Of a DNA stretch of 64,000 bases, positions 6,425 to 14,966 are shown in pieces. Made by a program: the position numbers and the translations under genes. The stretch covers positions 1 through 64,000 of the forward strand of contig NZ_FOGS01000014.1 of assembly GCF_900111305.1 (NCBI RefSeq), written 5' to 3'. The stretch's first letter is position 1, and every line of letters starts with the position of its first letter. A model generated the notes under the pieces. That model did no database searches, was not told where the DNA came from, and was given only the letters and a program-made list of their open reading frames with translations. The stretch is from Vreelandella subterranea. Its GTDB lineage: Bacteria > Pseudomonadota > Gammaproteobacteria > Pseudomonadales > Halomonadaceae.

Positions 6425-6547
6425 ATGAAAAAGATAATTGCTGTCCTGTTCGCTTCAATGATGATTGTTGGCGTCGCTCATGGCCACTCTGGCGGTACTG
6501 ATAAAAACGGTTGTCACGCCGGTTCTAAGCCTTATCACTGCCATTAA
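6425..6547 (+). CDS. Small secreted YHYH-domain-like peptide (40 aa)
   Basis: An ATG behind AGAGG opens 40 residues: a signal peptide (MKKIIAVLFASMMIVGVAHG) and a mature part HSGGTDKNGCHAGSKPYHCH. The short His- and Cys-rich motif resembles the YHYH repeat found in exported bacterial proteins of unknown role. His and Cys spacing suggests metal binding or one disulfide (inference). The 288 bp upstream (6137-6424) holds no other gene I can support. Confidence 0.7.
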   Translation: MKKIIAVLFASMMIVGVAHGHSGGTDKNGCHAGSKPYHCH

Positions 6548-6637
6548 CCAGTAGTTAGCTGCACTGTGGACAAGGTTTCTCCTCGGTTCAGTGTTACCCC
6601 GTTGGTCATGGTTGGTCATGCGGACGACGCTGAAAGA

Positions 6638-7309
6638 CTATGGCTTAGACGCTATGCTCTTCCAAACTATCCCTAACAGCGCAATCACCAACACGGCGAA
6701 CAGCGTTGTTGCGCCCGCCGAACCCAACACCTGCAGGGTCAGGCCAGAAATGAGCAGCCAGAGCGCGGGGATGATGACGGCGATCCAGAGGGCGACACCC
6801 CGCAACATGATTAGCACCAGCCCCAGCGTGGTCACCGCCGTGGGGTCGGCGTGGATGCCGAATACTTCCGCCTGGTACCAGGGACCGCCGCTCAGCGGTG
6901 CCATCAGCGGCATAATGATCAGGCCGTAGAGGGCGATGGCGATGCCTATCGCAACCGGTGGGTTTGTTGCGCGTGGTGCGTTATCCATGCTCCATCCCGT
7001 TAGCGCCATCAGTATCAGCAGCATGGCCTGGGCGATGAAGGCATAGCCAACATAGCCCCCGGCCCAGTTGAGTTCTGCATAGCGCTGAAAGAAAAACGCC
7101 ACGGCGACAAAGGCCCAGAGCGGGGCGGGCAGCAGGCAGGCGAGTCGCGTGCGGTGTCTTAGCGCCAGTGCCAGGGTGGCGCCGCCGAGGGTGAGGGTCA
7201 GCAGGTGCAGCGGCCAGAAGGTTTCGCCCATGCGCTCCAGCAGGCGGAAGTACACCTCCGCCGTGAAGGGAATAAAGTCCTGTAGCCGGTAACTGGTCCA
7301 GGCGTTCAT
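6638..7309 (-). CDS. DUF6064-family integral membrane protein
   Basis: A 223-residue protein beginning MNAWTSYRLQDFIPFTAEVY with six or seven predicted membrane segments. The start resembles DUF6064 proteins. No catalytic motif can be read. It is the last gene of a three-gene minus-strand operon; its ATG overlaps the stop of the aldo-keto reductase gene by four bases, so they are co-translated. Function unknown. Confidence 0.75.
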   Translation of the reverse strand: MNAWTSYRLQDFIPFTAEVYFRLLERMGETFWPLHLLTLTLGGATLALALRHRTRLACLLPAPLWAFVAVAFFFQRYAELNWAGGYVGYAFIAQAMLLILMALTGWSMDNAPRATNPPVAIGIAIALYGLIIMPLMAPLSGGPWYQAEVFGIHADPTAVTTLGLVLIMLRGVALWIAVIIPALWLLISGLTLQVLGSAGATTLFAVLVIALLGIVWKSIASKP

Positions 7310-8253
7310 AGCGACTCGATATAATCAGCCATCCGCTGCCGGGCATCGGCCGAGGGCATAAGAGAGTGGCCGGCGCACATGTTCTCGCGCATGTGTTCGA
7401 CCTGGGTGGTGGCGGGTATCGCGCAGGTGATCGCCGGGTGGCTGACGATGAATTTCAGCAGGAAGTCCGCCCAGGTTGTGCAGCCGCATTCCTCGTTGGC
7501 CCACTCGGGCAATGCCGCGTTACGCTGCTTGAGATGCTTGATCAGGTTGCCGCCATCGTAAGGACGGTTGGCGATCACGCCGATGCCGCGTTCTTCCGCC
7601 AGGGGCAGTAGCCGGTTTTCGGCCTCGCGGTGGGTGATGTTGTAGGTGAGCTGAACGAAGTCGATATCCTCTGACGACATGATCTGCTCCACCTTGTCGT
7701 GGCGGCGCCCGTGGGAGGTGGTAATGCCGACATGGCCGATAACGCCTTCGGCCTTCATTTCCTGCAGCGCGGCCAGGTGCTCGCGCCAGTCGGTCAGGTT
7801 GTGCACCTGCACCAAGTCGAAGTGATGCACCGTCCAGCGGTCTTTCAACTCCGCCACCTGCTCGCGGGCCGAGCCACCGGCAGGGCTCCAGACTTTCTCG
7901 GCGGAAAATAGGCTCTCGGGCGTGCCAAGTTGTTGCAGGGCATAGCCCATCACATCCGGCGCCGAGCCGTACATGGGTGAAGAGTCGATCAGGCCGCCGC
8001 CATGCTCGAAAAAGGCCTTCACCACCTCGGTGCGCGCATCAAGCAACGTCGGGTCACTGCCAACGTTGAATGTTCGCCAGGTGCCCATGCCGATCACGGG
8101 CAGCGTTTTATCAGTACCTGCAAACGCCTTCTGATGCATCCCACCCGTGTTGGCAAACAGCGGCACGCTTGGCAACATCGTGGCGGCCAGCGTGGCGCCG
8201 ATGAGCGTAAGGCTTTCTCGGCGCGTGATGCGATGCTTGATGAGATAGCTCAT
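7306..8253 (-). CDS. Tat-exported aldo/keto reductase
   Basis: A 315-residue protein starting MSYLIKHRITRRESLTLIG, a twin-arginine signal followed by a hydrophobic stretch, then an aldo/keto reductase barrel. The catalytic set is visible: Asp and Tyr in LIDSSPMYG, Lys in SAEKVWSP and His in VQVHNLTDW. I chose the ATG at 8253 because GGAG lies upstream and it overlaps the preceding stop (ATGA). A Tat leader implies folding in the cytoplasm with cofactor and export to the periplasm, which is uncommon for NADPH-dependent reductases. It is co-transcribed with two membrane proteins. Confidence 0.9.
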   Translation of the reverse strand: MSYLIKHRITRRESLTLIGATLAATMLPSVPLFANTGGMHQKAFAGTDKTLPVIGMGTWRTFNVGSDPTLLDARTEVVKAFFEHGGGLIDSSPMYGSAPDVMGYALQQLGTPESLFSAEKVWSPAGGSAREQVAELKDRWTVHHFDLVQVHNLTDWREHLAALQEMKAEGVIGHVGITTSHGRRHDKVEQIMSSEDIDFVQLTYNITHREAENRLLPLAEERGIGVIANRPYDGGNLIKHLKQRNAALPEWANEECGCTTWADFLLKFIVSHPAITCAIPATTQVEHMRENMCAGHSLMPSADARQRMADYIESL

Positions 8254-8663
8254 AGCGGTCGCTCCTTCCATTTTTTGGGGATCGGCACCGTGGCCGCCAA
8301 CACCAGCACAAAGCAGGTCAGCACAAACACCTTATTCACAAACCAGTTGGTACGCCATATCGACCACTCGGGGTCATTGAGAAAGCGCACGAACAGGGTG
8401 CCAATGATGAGGATTTCAATGATGGACATGCCCACCGCCAATGCGCGCGTGTAGCGGGGCTGTTTGAGCAGCGCCCAGCCTAGCCAGACATGGGCCACTG
8501 GCCAGAGATCCCAATAGATATACCGCGCCCAGGGCTCGCCGTATGCCAGCGCATAGCCAACGGGAAACAGGTATTTGATGAACAGCGTCCACGCCGCGAG
8601 GATAAACAGCAGGTGGGCGAGAAAGCGTATCCAGGCATTGGGTTGTGGGGCGGGCAGTGGCAT
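8250..8663 (-). CDS. Small integral membrane protein
   Basis: A 137-residue protein with four predicted membrane helices and a basic C-terminus (PIPKKWKERPL). I do not recognise the family with confidence. It is the first gene of the operon with the Tat aldo/keto reductase and the DUF6064 protein, overlapping the next gene at ATGA, so it may form a membrane partner of that reductase (inference). Confidence 0.75.
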   Translation of the reverse strand: MPLPAPQPNAWIRFLAHLLFILAAWTLFIKYLFPVGYALAYGEPWARYIYWDLWPVAHVWLGWALLKQPRYTRALAVGMSIIEILIIGTLFVRFLNDPEWSIWRTNWFVNKVFVLTCFVLVLAATVPIPKKWKERPL

Positions 8664-8702
8664 GACATCGCTCCATTAAAGGGGGAGCCTGATGTTGAAT
8701 GC

Positions 8703-8760
8703 GCGGCTGTAAAGCCGCCTAGCGAGTATCAACGGGTCGCCCGGAAACCCCAGGCGACCC
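8703..8760. other. Two short hairpins between convergent-spaced minus-strand genes
   Basis: GCGGCT-GTAA-AGCCGC (8703-8718) and GGGTCGCC (8734-8741) with GGCGACCC (8753-8760) form two perfect inverted repeats downstream of the FNR-like gene at 8803. No long T run follows on the minus strand, so they may be weak terminators or RNA-stabilising structures. Confidence 0.45.
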
Positions 8761-8802
8761 TTGGCAACGTGGTACTCATATCAGAGTGCATTGCACAACA
8801 TC

Positions 8803-9477
8803 TCACTTTTCAAAGATCAGCGCGTCCGGGTTGGCGCCCAGCTCTTTCAAGGCTGCCATGATGCTCTCGTTGAACGGGTCCGGGCCGCACACGTAGAAGG
8901 CTTGGCTCATGTCCTTGATATGCGATGTCAGAAAGGCCTTGTCGATGACGCCATCGGTGACGACATGGTCGCCGGACGGCTTTTCGTCGGTGATGACGTT
9001 GATGAACTGGTCTCCCAGCATCGTCTCGAATTCTTCCTTGAGGATGATATCGCGCTCGGTCTTGTTGGAGAAGATCAACTGGTTGTTGCCGATCTCGCCC
9101 TTGCGATGCAGGTCGCGCAGAATGGCGATAAACGGCGTTACGCCCGCACCGCCTGCCAGGAACACACCTTCGTCCTTGTATTCGATGGTGCCCCAGGGCT
9201 CGCCAACGATCAGCGAGTCCCCCTCCTTGAGCTGGCCGATCTGCTGGGTGACGCCCTCGTGGTCCGGATAGATCTTGATGACGAACTCCAGCCACGGATC
9301 AGACACCAGCGAAGAGAACGTGAACGGCCGTTTCTCGTCGGTCCACCCTTCACGATTGACGGCGACCTCGGTCGCCTGGCCAGGCGTAAAGGTGTATCCC
9401 TCAGGCTTGGCAAGCCGTATCTGTTTGACATCATGAGTGAGATTGCGGATTTCCTGGATTTCGAGTGTATGGTCCAT
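8803..9477 (-). CDS. FAD/NAD(P)-binding reductase (ferredoxin-NADP reductase-like)
   Basis: A 224-residue flavodoxin/ferredoxin reductase-type protein. RPFTFSS (about 52) is the FAD-binding motif, GGAGVTPFIAILRDL is the NAD(P)-binding loop, and YVCGPDPFNESIM is the C-terminal pyridine-nucleotide motif. There is no [2Fe-2S] domain, so an external acceptor is likely. I chose the ATG at 9477 with AAGG upstream; longer in-frame starts lack a site. Single gene, divergent from the MAPEG gene. Confidence 0.88.
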   Translation of the reverse strand: MDHTLEIQEIRNLTHDVKQIRLAKPEGYTFTPGQATEVAVNREGWTDEKRPFTFSSLVSDPWLEFVIKIYPDHEGVTQQIGQLKEGDSLIVGEPWGTIEYKDEGVFLAGGAGVTPFIAILRDLHRKGEIGNNQLIFSNKTERDIILKEEFETMLGDQFINVITDEKPSGDHVVTDGVIDKAFLTSHIKDMSQAFYVCGPDPFNESIMAALKELGANPDALIFEK

Positions 9478-9574
9478 ACTTCGCCTTATGCCTCTCATCG
9501 TTAGGTTGCAATACGTCATGTTGGCCGTGGGAGCGTCGGGTTGCAAAGCCGGGCATTAAACGCAAGGAGACACC

Positions 9575-9997
9575 ATGGATAACGCAGTGTATTGGTACGC
9601 GGTTGTGTCAGTGCTGCTTTTTTTGAAGATGTTCGCGATTGCCGTGTATCAAGGGTTTCATCGCATCACCAAGATGACTTTCAAGACCCCCGAAGATGCC
9701 GCCTTTGTCGGCAGAGACGCTGCGAAAGAGGAATTGCCCCAGGTGCAAAGGGCCGCTCGTGCCTGGTCAAACGATGTCGAAAATATCCCCATCTTTCTGG
9801 CGCTTGGGGTTGCCTATGTGTGGGTGGGCGCTGCGCCAGGCTTGGCGGCCTGGCTTTTTTTGACGTTTACCGGCGCCCGTTACGTGCACACCTTGTGCCT
9901 GCTGGCAGGCCTTCAGCCATGGCGAACGGTCGCTTATTTCGTCGGCGTGGGGTGCATGTTTGTGATGTGTGGCCTGATTATGTCGGCACTTCATTGA
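9575..9997 (+). CDS. MAPEG-family membrane protein
   Basis: A 140-residue protein with four membrane helices and the MAPEG features: a charged first loop RITKMTFKTPEDA, then RAWSNDVENIPIFLALG and TGARYVHTLCLL. Eukaryotic members are microsomal glutathione transferases; bacterial ones are poorly characterised. AAGGAGA precedes the ATG. Divergent from the FNR-like reductase, with which it may share redox or detoxification roles (inference). Confidence 0.88.
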   Translation: MDNAVYWYAVVSVLLFLKMFAIAVYQGFHRITKMTFKTPEDAAFVGRDAAKEELPQVQRAARAWSNDVENIPIFLALGVAYVWVGAAPGLAAWLFLTFTGARYVHTLCLLAGLQPWRTVAYFVGVGCMFVMCGLIMSALH

Positions 9998-10066
9998 AAC
10001 GACCCAAAACAGAGCACCCACGCTTTCCCAGCGCCCTGTTGTAACCGATAAGGGGTATGCAATACC

Positions 10067-10306
10067 TCAGGCAGGCTCGGGCGCTGCTCTGGCCCCTCGC
10101 AAGTAGCTGACGTCAGCCCGTGGCGGCGAGCCGAACATGCGGCTATATTCGCGGCTGAACTGGGAGGGGCTTTCATAGCCAACCCGGTAGCTGGTGGTGG
10201 CTGCTTCCAGCCCTTCGGCCAGCATGAGTCGTCGGGCTTCGTGGAGGCGCAGCCTCTGTCGGATAACAAGCATGATCCGTTCAAATCTATGAAATAGCCT
10301 GTTCAT
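10067..10306 (-). pseudogene. AraC-family regulator, C-terminal HTH remnant
   Basis: The frame encodes [39 protein letters not shown] and a trailing [11 protein letters not shown]. This is the second helix-turn-helix of AraC regulators (AraC_N-linked subgroup). The N-terminal cupin-like domain and first HTH are missing, and no matching coding sequence extends upstream before the divergent gene at 10353. It is most likely a decayed gene; a short functional protein is less likely. Confidence 0.75.
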
Positions 10307-10352
10307 GGGCCATTATGATGGCAAGAAATAAATAGATAACCGAGACCCCGCA

Positions 10353-11027
10353 ATGTTTAAAAACCGTTTACTAAGCCGTACATGGCGCTGGGTGGCGATT
10401 GGGGCCATGCTACTGATGGTCAGCTATGTGTGGATGTGGCATCCGCCTGAAGTGCTCAACCTGCGGCGCTGGGTGGGTGAGGCCCCGAACCATCCCTTAG
10501 TGATTGGCTCGGTGATTTTGATCATGGCGGTGACGTTGGGTATTGGCCTGCCGGGCGGTATCGGACTGTGGCTGATTGCCCCCTTTTACGCGCCATTGGC
10601 GGCGACACCGATGCTGATTGTCGGCAGCGTAGCGGGGGCGCTTGGCGCGTACTACTTATCGACTCGCTTCGGTGACCGCTGGACGCTCTCTGGGCGGGCT
10701 TATGGTGTCTTGAAGCAATTAGAGACACGTAGCGATTTTTTAACACAGTGCGCCTTGCGTGTTTTGCCTGGTTTTCCTCACGCGATCATCAATTTTGCTG
10801 GTGGCCTGTTGCGCTTGCCGCTGATGACTTTTGTGATGGCGGCTCTCATCGGCCTGGGGATGAAGTGGGCTGTTTACGCCAGTGCTATTTACGGGACATT
10901 GGAAACGGTAGAAAAGGACAAGGCTATCGGCCCCAGCGTGGTCCTGCCATTAATTGCACTAACGTTGCTGCTCCTCGCCGGGGCATGGTTCAGACGCAAA
11001 AGTTATGTACGTCATGATTCTGGCTGA
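10353..11027 (+). CDS. TVP38/TMEM64-family (VTT domain) membrane protein
   Basis: A 224-residue protein with about six membrane segments and the VTT/SNARE-assoc motif: GLPGGIGLWLIAPFY, then GSVAGALGAYYLSTRFGDRW and RVLPGFPHAIINFAGG. Bacterial members of this superfamily include DedA-like proteins implicated in lipid-carrier recycling; this one's substrate is unknown. It stands alone, convergent with sbtA. Confidence 0.88.
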   Translation: MFKNRLLSRTWRWVAIGAMLLMVSYVWMWHPPEVLNLRRWVGEAPNHPLVIGSVILIMAVTLGIGLPGGIGLWLIAPFYAPLAATPMLIVGSVAGALGAYYLSTRFGDRWTLSGRAYGVLKQLETRSDFLTQCALRVLPGFPHAIINFAGGLLRLPLMTFVMAALIGLGMKWAVYASAIYGTLETVEKDKAIGPSVVLPLIALTLLLLAGAWFRRKSYVRHDSG

Positions 11028-11071
11028 ACTTCATCAGGCTATTCGGGACAATGATCTATGTGTCAGAGTCA

Positions 11072-12016
11072 TTAAAACCCTGCCATCCATTCCCAAAGCT
11101 GATGATAGAGCGGAATACCTATCAGCACATTGAAGGGGAAGGTGAGTCCTAACGACGCCAGCATGGCAAGGCCAATGTTGGCGTCTGGAATTGCGGCGCG
11201 AATGGCGACGGGGGCGGCAATGTAGGAGGCGCTGGCGGTAAGACTCGCCAGAATCACCGCGGAGCCAGCGGGCAGCCCAAGCCAGTACGCCATCATCAAA
11301 CCCAGGCAGGAGAGCGCAACGGGCGCTGCCAGGGCAAAGATGATCAGGCGGCTGTGTCCCCAGCGCAGGCTGCGCAGCGTCTCTGCTGCCACCAGGCCCA
11401 TTTCCAGCAGGAACAGCGCCAGTATGCCCTGGAAAGCATTGGTGTAAAGGCTGGTCACCGATTCGCCGGCATTCGGCCCGTATAGCCAGCCGATCAAAAC
11501 GCCGCCGACCAGCAGGATGACGCCGCGATTGGTCAGCGTCTCGTGCCACAGGCTCGACATGCTAGTGGCAGAACCTGCCTGGCTAAAGCGACGATAGAGC
11601 AAAATCCCGAGCATAATCGCCGGCAGTTCAAGCAGCACCAGATAAAGCGTTACCTGCCCGCCGGTTATCAGGCTGTGCGCTTCGGTATACGCCAGAGCGA
11701 CGGCGAAGGTGCCGGCGCTAACCGAACCGTAGTGGGCAGCAAGGCTGGCGCTGTCTGCCAAAGATAGCCGCACCAGATAGCGAACAACGGGGAAGATGAT
11801 CAACGGGATTAAAATGCCCAGCAGGGTAACCCCGGCAAGCTCGATGAGCAGGGCAATATTCAGGCTCCCATGCAGTGCCATGCCCCCCTTGAGGCCAATG
11901 GTCAGCATCAGCAGCAGGCTCAAGATGTCGTAAGCGGCTTTGGGAATGCTGAGATCGGAGCGCACCACACCGGCGACAACACCTAATATAAAGAACATGA
12001 CCACAATATCCGGCAC
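11072..12016 (-). CDS. sbtA: SbtA-type sodium-dependent bicarbonate permease
   Basis: A 314-residue membrane protein with about ten helices and the pattern of the SbtA-like family: MLTIGLKGGMALHGS, LAAHYGSVSAGTFAVAL and SLTASASYIAAPVAIRAAIP. SbtA imports HCO3- with Na+ in cyanobacteria; many heterotrophs carry homologues, presumably to feed carboxylases. It is divergent from a LysR gene resembling CbbR/CmpR, which in autotrophs controls carbon uptake genes. No SbtB regulator is visible beside it. Confidence 0.88.
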   Translation of the reverse strand: MPDIVVMFFILGVVAGVVRSDLSIPKAAYDILSLLLMLTIGLKGGMALHGSLNIALLIELAGVTLLGILIPLIIFPVVRYLVRLSLADSASLAAHYGSVSAGTFAVALAYTEAHSLITGGQVTLYLVLLELPAIMLGILLYRRFSQAGSATSMSSLWHETLTNRGVILLVGGVLIGWLYGPNAGESVTSLYTNAFQGILALFLLEMGLVAAETLRSLRWGHSRLIIFALAAPVALSCLGLMMAYWLGLPAGSAVILASLTASASYIAAPVAIRAAIPDANIGLAMLASLGLTFPFNVLIGIPLYHQLWEWMAGF

Positions 12017-12108
12017 GGCAAATCTCCTTGAAAAGCTGGGGTGAATGAACAGTGAGACTACCTTAGCGATCCTAACGGATTGATGAAAGCAAATAAGCTT
12101 TATATAGT

Positions 12109-12126
12109 CATAGAGGATTATCTATG
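12109..12126. promoter_or_regulatory. Short inverted repeat between sbtA and its LysR neighbour
   Basis: CATAG (12109-12113) and CTATG (12122-12126) flank AGGATTAT, 10 nt before the LysR start, in the 119-bp divergent region. Candidate autoregulatory site; arms are short, so weak evidence. Confidence 0.3.
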
Positions 12127-12135
12127 GTGTAAGCG

Positions 12136-13098
12136 ATGAAAGTACGACAACTGACCTTCCGCCTGCTGCAGGTCTATGCCGATGTGGTGCGCACAGGCTC
12201 GATTACCGCCACTGCCAATCGGCTGCATCTGACCCAGCCGACGGTGTCTCAGCAGCTGAAACGGCTGCGGGAAATTGTCGGCGAACCCATCGTGCGCCAA
12301 GTAGAGGGGCGCGTAGTCCCCACCGAGGTTGGTCAGGCGCTCTATCAGCTAAGTCAGGACTTGCTCAGCCGCACCGATGTGTTCAGCCAGTATCTGGACG
12401 AATACAACCGCGGCGGCCGCGGCCATTTCAGTATTGGTTTAGTGAATACCGCCCAGTACGTACTGCCGCGGCTGTTGGGGCCCTTCAGTCAGGCTAACCC
12501 CCAGGTAGATGTCACGGTGGAGATCGGTAACCGTCAGCAGATGCTCAATCGCTTCGAGCGCCACGAAGACGACCTCTACGTATTTAGCCACCCGCCTTCA
12601 GAGGCTAATGTGATGGCCGCGCCTTTTCTGAGCAATCCGCTGGTGGTGGTAGGGCCTGAAAATAGCCGCTGGGCTAATGTAAAAGACCTCACCATGGAGT
12701 CGTTGAAAGACGAGCGTTTCCTGCTGCGTGAACCGGGCTCGGCGACCCGGCATACCTTTGATGCCTGGCTATACAGCGCAGGCATTGAGCTGCGCGCTAC
12801 CCAACAGATTGCCAGTAACGAGGCGATCCGCCTGGCGGTGGCCTCTGGCATGGGGCTGGCGGTGTTGTCGCGCCATGTGGTGGCGGATTCGCCCAAAGGC
12901 GTTCAGGAGCTGCCCTTGCAGGGGTTTCCGCTGAAAAGCCGCTGGCACTTCGTGGTGCGTCGAGAGCGCCGTCTACCGCCTGCCGCCTATCGCTTTTTAA
13001 GCTTTGTACAGGCGTGGCTGGCGCTCGAGTTTAATGAGCCCGAGGGAGAACTTGCCGTCGCTGAACTGTTGCGAACCCTGGACACCGAGAGGCGTTAG
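12136..13098 (+). CDS. LysR-family regulator of CbbR/CmpR type
   Basis: A 320-residue protein. The HTH reads GSITATANRLHLTQPTVSQQ (about 21-40), followed by a LysR effector domain (HFSIGLVNTAQYVLPRLLGPF). The N-terminal QLTFRLLQVYADVVRTGS resembles CbbR/CmpR proteins, which sense metabolites of CO2 fixation. It is divergent from sbtA and is its likely regulator. It converges on a phosphoribosyltransferase gene with one base between them. Confidence 0.92.
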   Translation: MKVRQLTFRLLQVYADVVRTGSITATANRLHLTQPTVSQQLKRLREIVGEPIVRQVEGRVVPTEVGQALYQLSQDLLSRTDVFSQYLDEYNRGGRGHFSIGLVNTAQYVLPRLLGPFSQANPQVDVTVEIGNRQQMLNRFERHEDDLYVFSHPPSEANVMAAPFLSNPLVVVGPENSRWANVKDLTMESLKDERFLLREPGSATRHTFDAWLYSAGIELRATQQIASNEAIRLAVASGMGLAVLSRHVVADSPKGVQELPLQGFPLKSRWHFVVRRERRLPPAAYRFLSFVQAWLALEFNEPEGELAVAELLRTLDTERR

Positions 13099-13099
13099 C

Positions 13100-13762
13100 T
13101 TACTTATTCGACGCGTCACGGGCTGCCTGCAACAACTCAAGGACATCGTCATCGCTGGTCTGGGTAAAGTCCCGGTAGTGCTCGCCCACGGCGTTGAAGG
13201 GCTCGGGGGTTGCCAGGCAAATTACATCGTCGACATCGCCAGCCAGTTCATCCAGTGTCGAGGCCGGGGCAACGGGCACGGCCAAAGTGACAGTGGCAGC
13301 CCCCGCCTGCTGCAGTGCCCTGACGGCTGCCTTTGCCGTGCCACCGGTGGCGATACCGTCATCTATCAGTAGTACCCGGCGTCCGCTCACGTTCACCGGC
13401 GCTCGGTCGCCTCTGTAGACGTGGCGACGGCGGATAATCTCGCGCTTTTGTCGTTGTATTTCCTCTTCAATATAGCGCTCGGGTACCTGCAGCATCTCCA
13501 CCGTCTGCGAATTCATCACCACCTGAGATGGATCGCCATCCACCACCGCGCCGATGCCGAACTCGGCATGCCCCGGTGCACCCAGCTTGCGTACCACCAG
13601 GATATCCAGCGGCAGTTGAAGATGCATGGCCACTTCGTAGGCCACGGGCACACCGCCGCGCGGTAGGGAGAGAACGACGTCGTGGTGTTGGCCGGTCAGT
13701 GCGTTGGCGAGTTGACGTCCTGCGTCATGTCGATTTTCGAAGCGCTCTTGACGGTTAGGCAT
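13100..13762 (-). CDS. Phosphoribosyltransferase-domain protein
   Basis: A 220-residue type I PRTase. The PRPP-binding loop VLLIDDGIATGGT lies at about 128-140. An N-terminal DVVLSLPRGGVPVAYEVA precedes an insertion rich in Arg and Lys (EIQRQKREIIRRRHVY). This architecture is common in proteins annotated only as phosphoribosyltransferases, and the nucleobase acceptor is unknown. CAGGAG precedes the ATG. Confidence 0.9.
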   Translation of the reverse strand: MPNRQERFENRHDAGRQLANALTGQHHDVVLSLPRGGVPVAYEVAMHLQLPLDILVVRKLGAPGHAEFGIGAVVDGDPSQVVMNSQTVEMLQVPERYIEEEIQRQKREIIRRRHVYRGDRAPVNVSGRRVLLIDDGIATGGTAKAAVRALQQAGAATVTLAVPVAPASTLDELAGDVDDVICLATPEPFNAVGEHYRDFTQTSDDDVLELLQAARDASNK

Positions 13763-13997
13763 GAGTAACTCCTGAATACCCTATCGGTGGGCGCCCGCCA
13801 CGCTATAGACGGGGCTGGGTGTCATCACACGATGGATTAACGCTCCTTAGACTATAGTAAGAGGTAGTGGCTTATCCAAGCCGGGTCGGTTCTTCATCGA
13901 CCACTAGTGCGGTAACCCTTGTGAAGGAGGCCAGACGAGCGTCTGGCCGAATGGCATCAACGCCTCGGGCTGGAGCAGTGATGCAGGCAGGTAGGCG

Positions 13998-14723
13998 CTA
14001 CCGGGCGTGTGCCTGCCGGTATAGCCACCACGTATCTACCCCAAACGAATAGGCTAAAGACAGTAGGGCGCTTAATGCCAGCATTTCCGCAACGTCGGAG
14101 GAGGTCAGCGGCGTCAACGCCAGCAGCAGCGCCACCACCTGCCAGACGCATACGGTTTTGCGGCGCATGCTGGCAAACAGCGGTTGGGTCAGCCAGGTGA
14201 ACCGCCAGCCAGCGGCCACAAACAGGTAGCGCATCCCACCAATCAGCACTACCCACCCGCTGATCGATTCAAGCCACAAGCCCACGCAGAGCAGCATGAT
14301 CAGCAGGGCATCCAGCTCCATATCAAAACGCGCGCCGAACGGTGAAGCGCTTTGCGTGCGGCGTGCCAACCAGCCGTCAACGCCGTCCAGCAACAGAGCG
14401 AGTATGGCAATGGCCAGCCAGAGCCATATGGCAGCCATGAACGCCTGGTTGGCCAGTGCCCCCGCCACCAGCGCGACCAGCACCGCCCGGGCCAGTGTCA
14501 CCCGGTTCGCCCAGCCCAGCAGGCCATGAGGCCAGTAAGTCGTCACTAACCCACCGATTAGCGCATAACAAAAAAGGGCAACGCCCCAGTTAAGCGGTCC
14601 GGCTAACAAACCAGGCAATAACCATCCTGAAAGAACCAGTGCGATGACGCCCAGAAAGACTTCCGTGGCCGTTTGCCAGCGCCTGGTGGTTGTAACAGTC
14701 GGTGTGTTGGTGAACAAATACAT
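13998..14723 (-). CDS. CDP-alcohol phosphatidyltransferase-family protein
   Basis: A 241-residue membrane protein with the full family signature D-G-x2-A-R-x8-G-x3-D-x3-D, seen as DGVDGWLARR, then GARFDMELD. These Asp residues bind metal and the CDP-alcohol. About six membrane helices surround it. It should join an alcohol head group to CDP-diacylglycerol or a related lipid; the acceptor is unknown. GGAG precedes the ATG. Upstream lies a strong inverted repeat. The 235 bp downstream (13763-13997) show no gene. Confidence 0.9.
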   Translation of the reverse strand: MYLFTNTPTVTTTRRWQTATEVFLGVIALVLSGWLLPGLLAGPLNWGVALFCYALIGGLVTTYWPHGLLGWANRVTLARAVLVALVAGALANQAFMAAIWLWLAIAILALLLDGVDGWLARRTQSASPFGARFDMELDALLIMLLCVGLWLESISGWVVLIGGMRYLFVAAGWRFTWLTQPLFASMRRKTVCVWQVVALLLALTPLTSSDVAEMLALSALLSLAYSFGVDTWWLYRQAHAR

Positions 14724-14745
14724 GGCACTCCTGCCATCACGATCG

Positions 14746-14772
14746 TTGCATCGATAAAATAATTCGATGCAA
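14746..14772. promoter_or_regulatory. Long perfect inverted repeat upstream of the CDP-alcohol transferase gene
   Basis: TTGCATCGA (14746-14754) and TCGATGCAA (14764-14772) are perfect 9-bp arms with a 9-nt A/T spacer, 23 bp upstream of the ATG at 14723 on the minus strand. The AT-rich spacer can overlap a promoter, so this looks like an operator. The regulator is unknown. The 9-mer CGTTGCATC also occurs at 20085-20093 between the ribD-like and ribA-like genes. Confidence 0.55.
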
Positions 14773-14966
14773 ATATTTTTATATGTACCATTCTTGTAGA
14801 AGAAGGTAGGGTTGTCTAGTCTGCAACATCGAATATCCGATTGTTTAACGCTACGCTAGAAAGGTGCTGTCAGTGAACACAATTCGACACCAGCTTGATC
14901 TAACTGGTTCGTCATTGCACATCGGCATACCCCAGGAGAAGCGAGCGGCACAAGGAAGGAGTGCTG

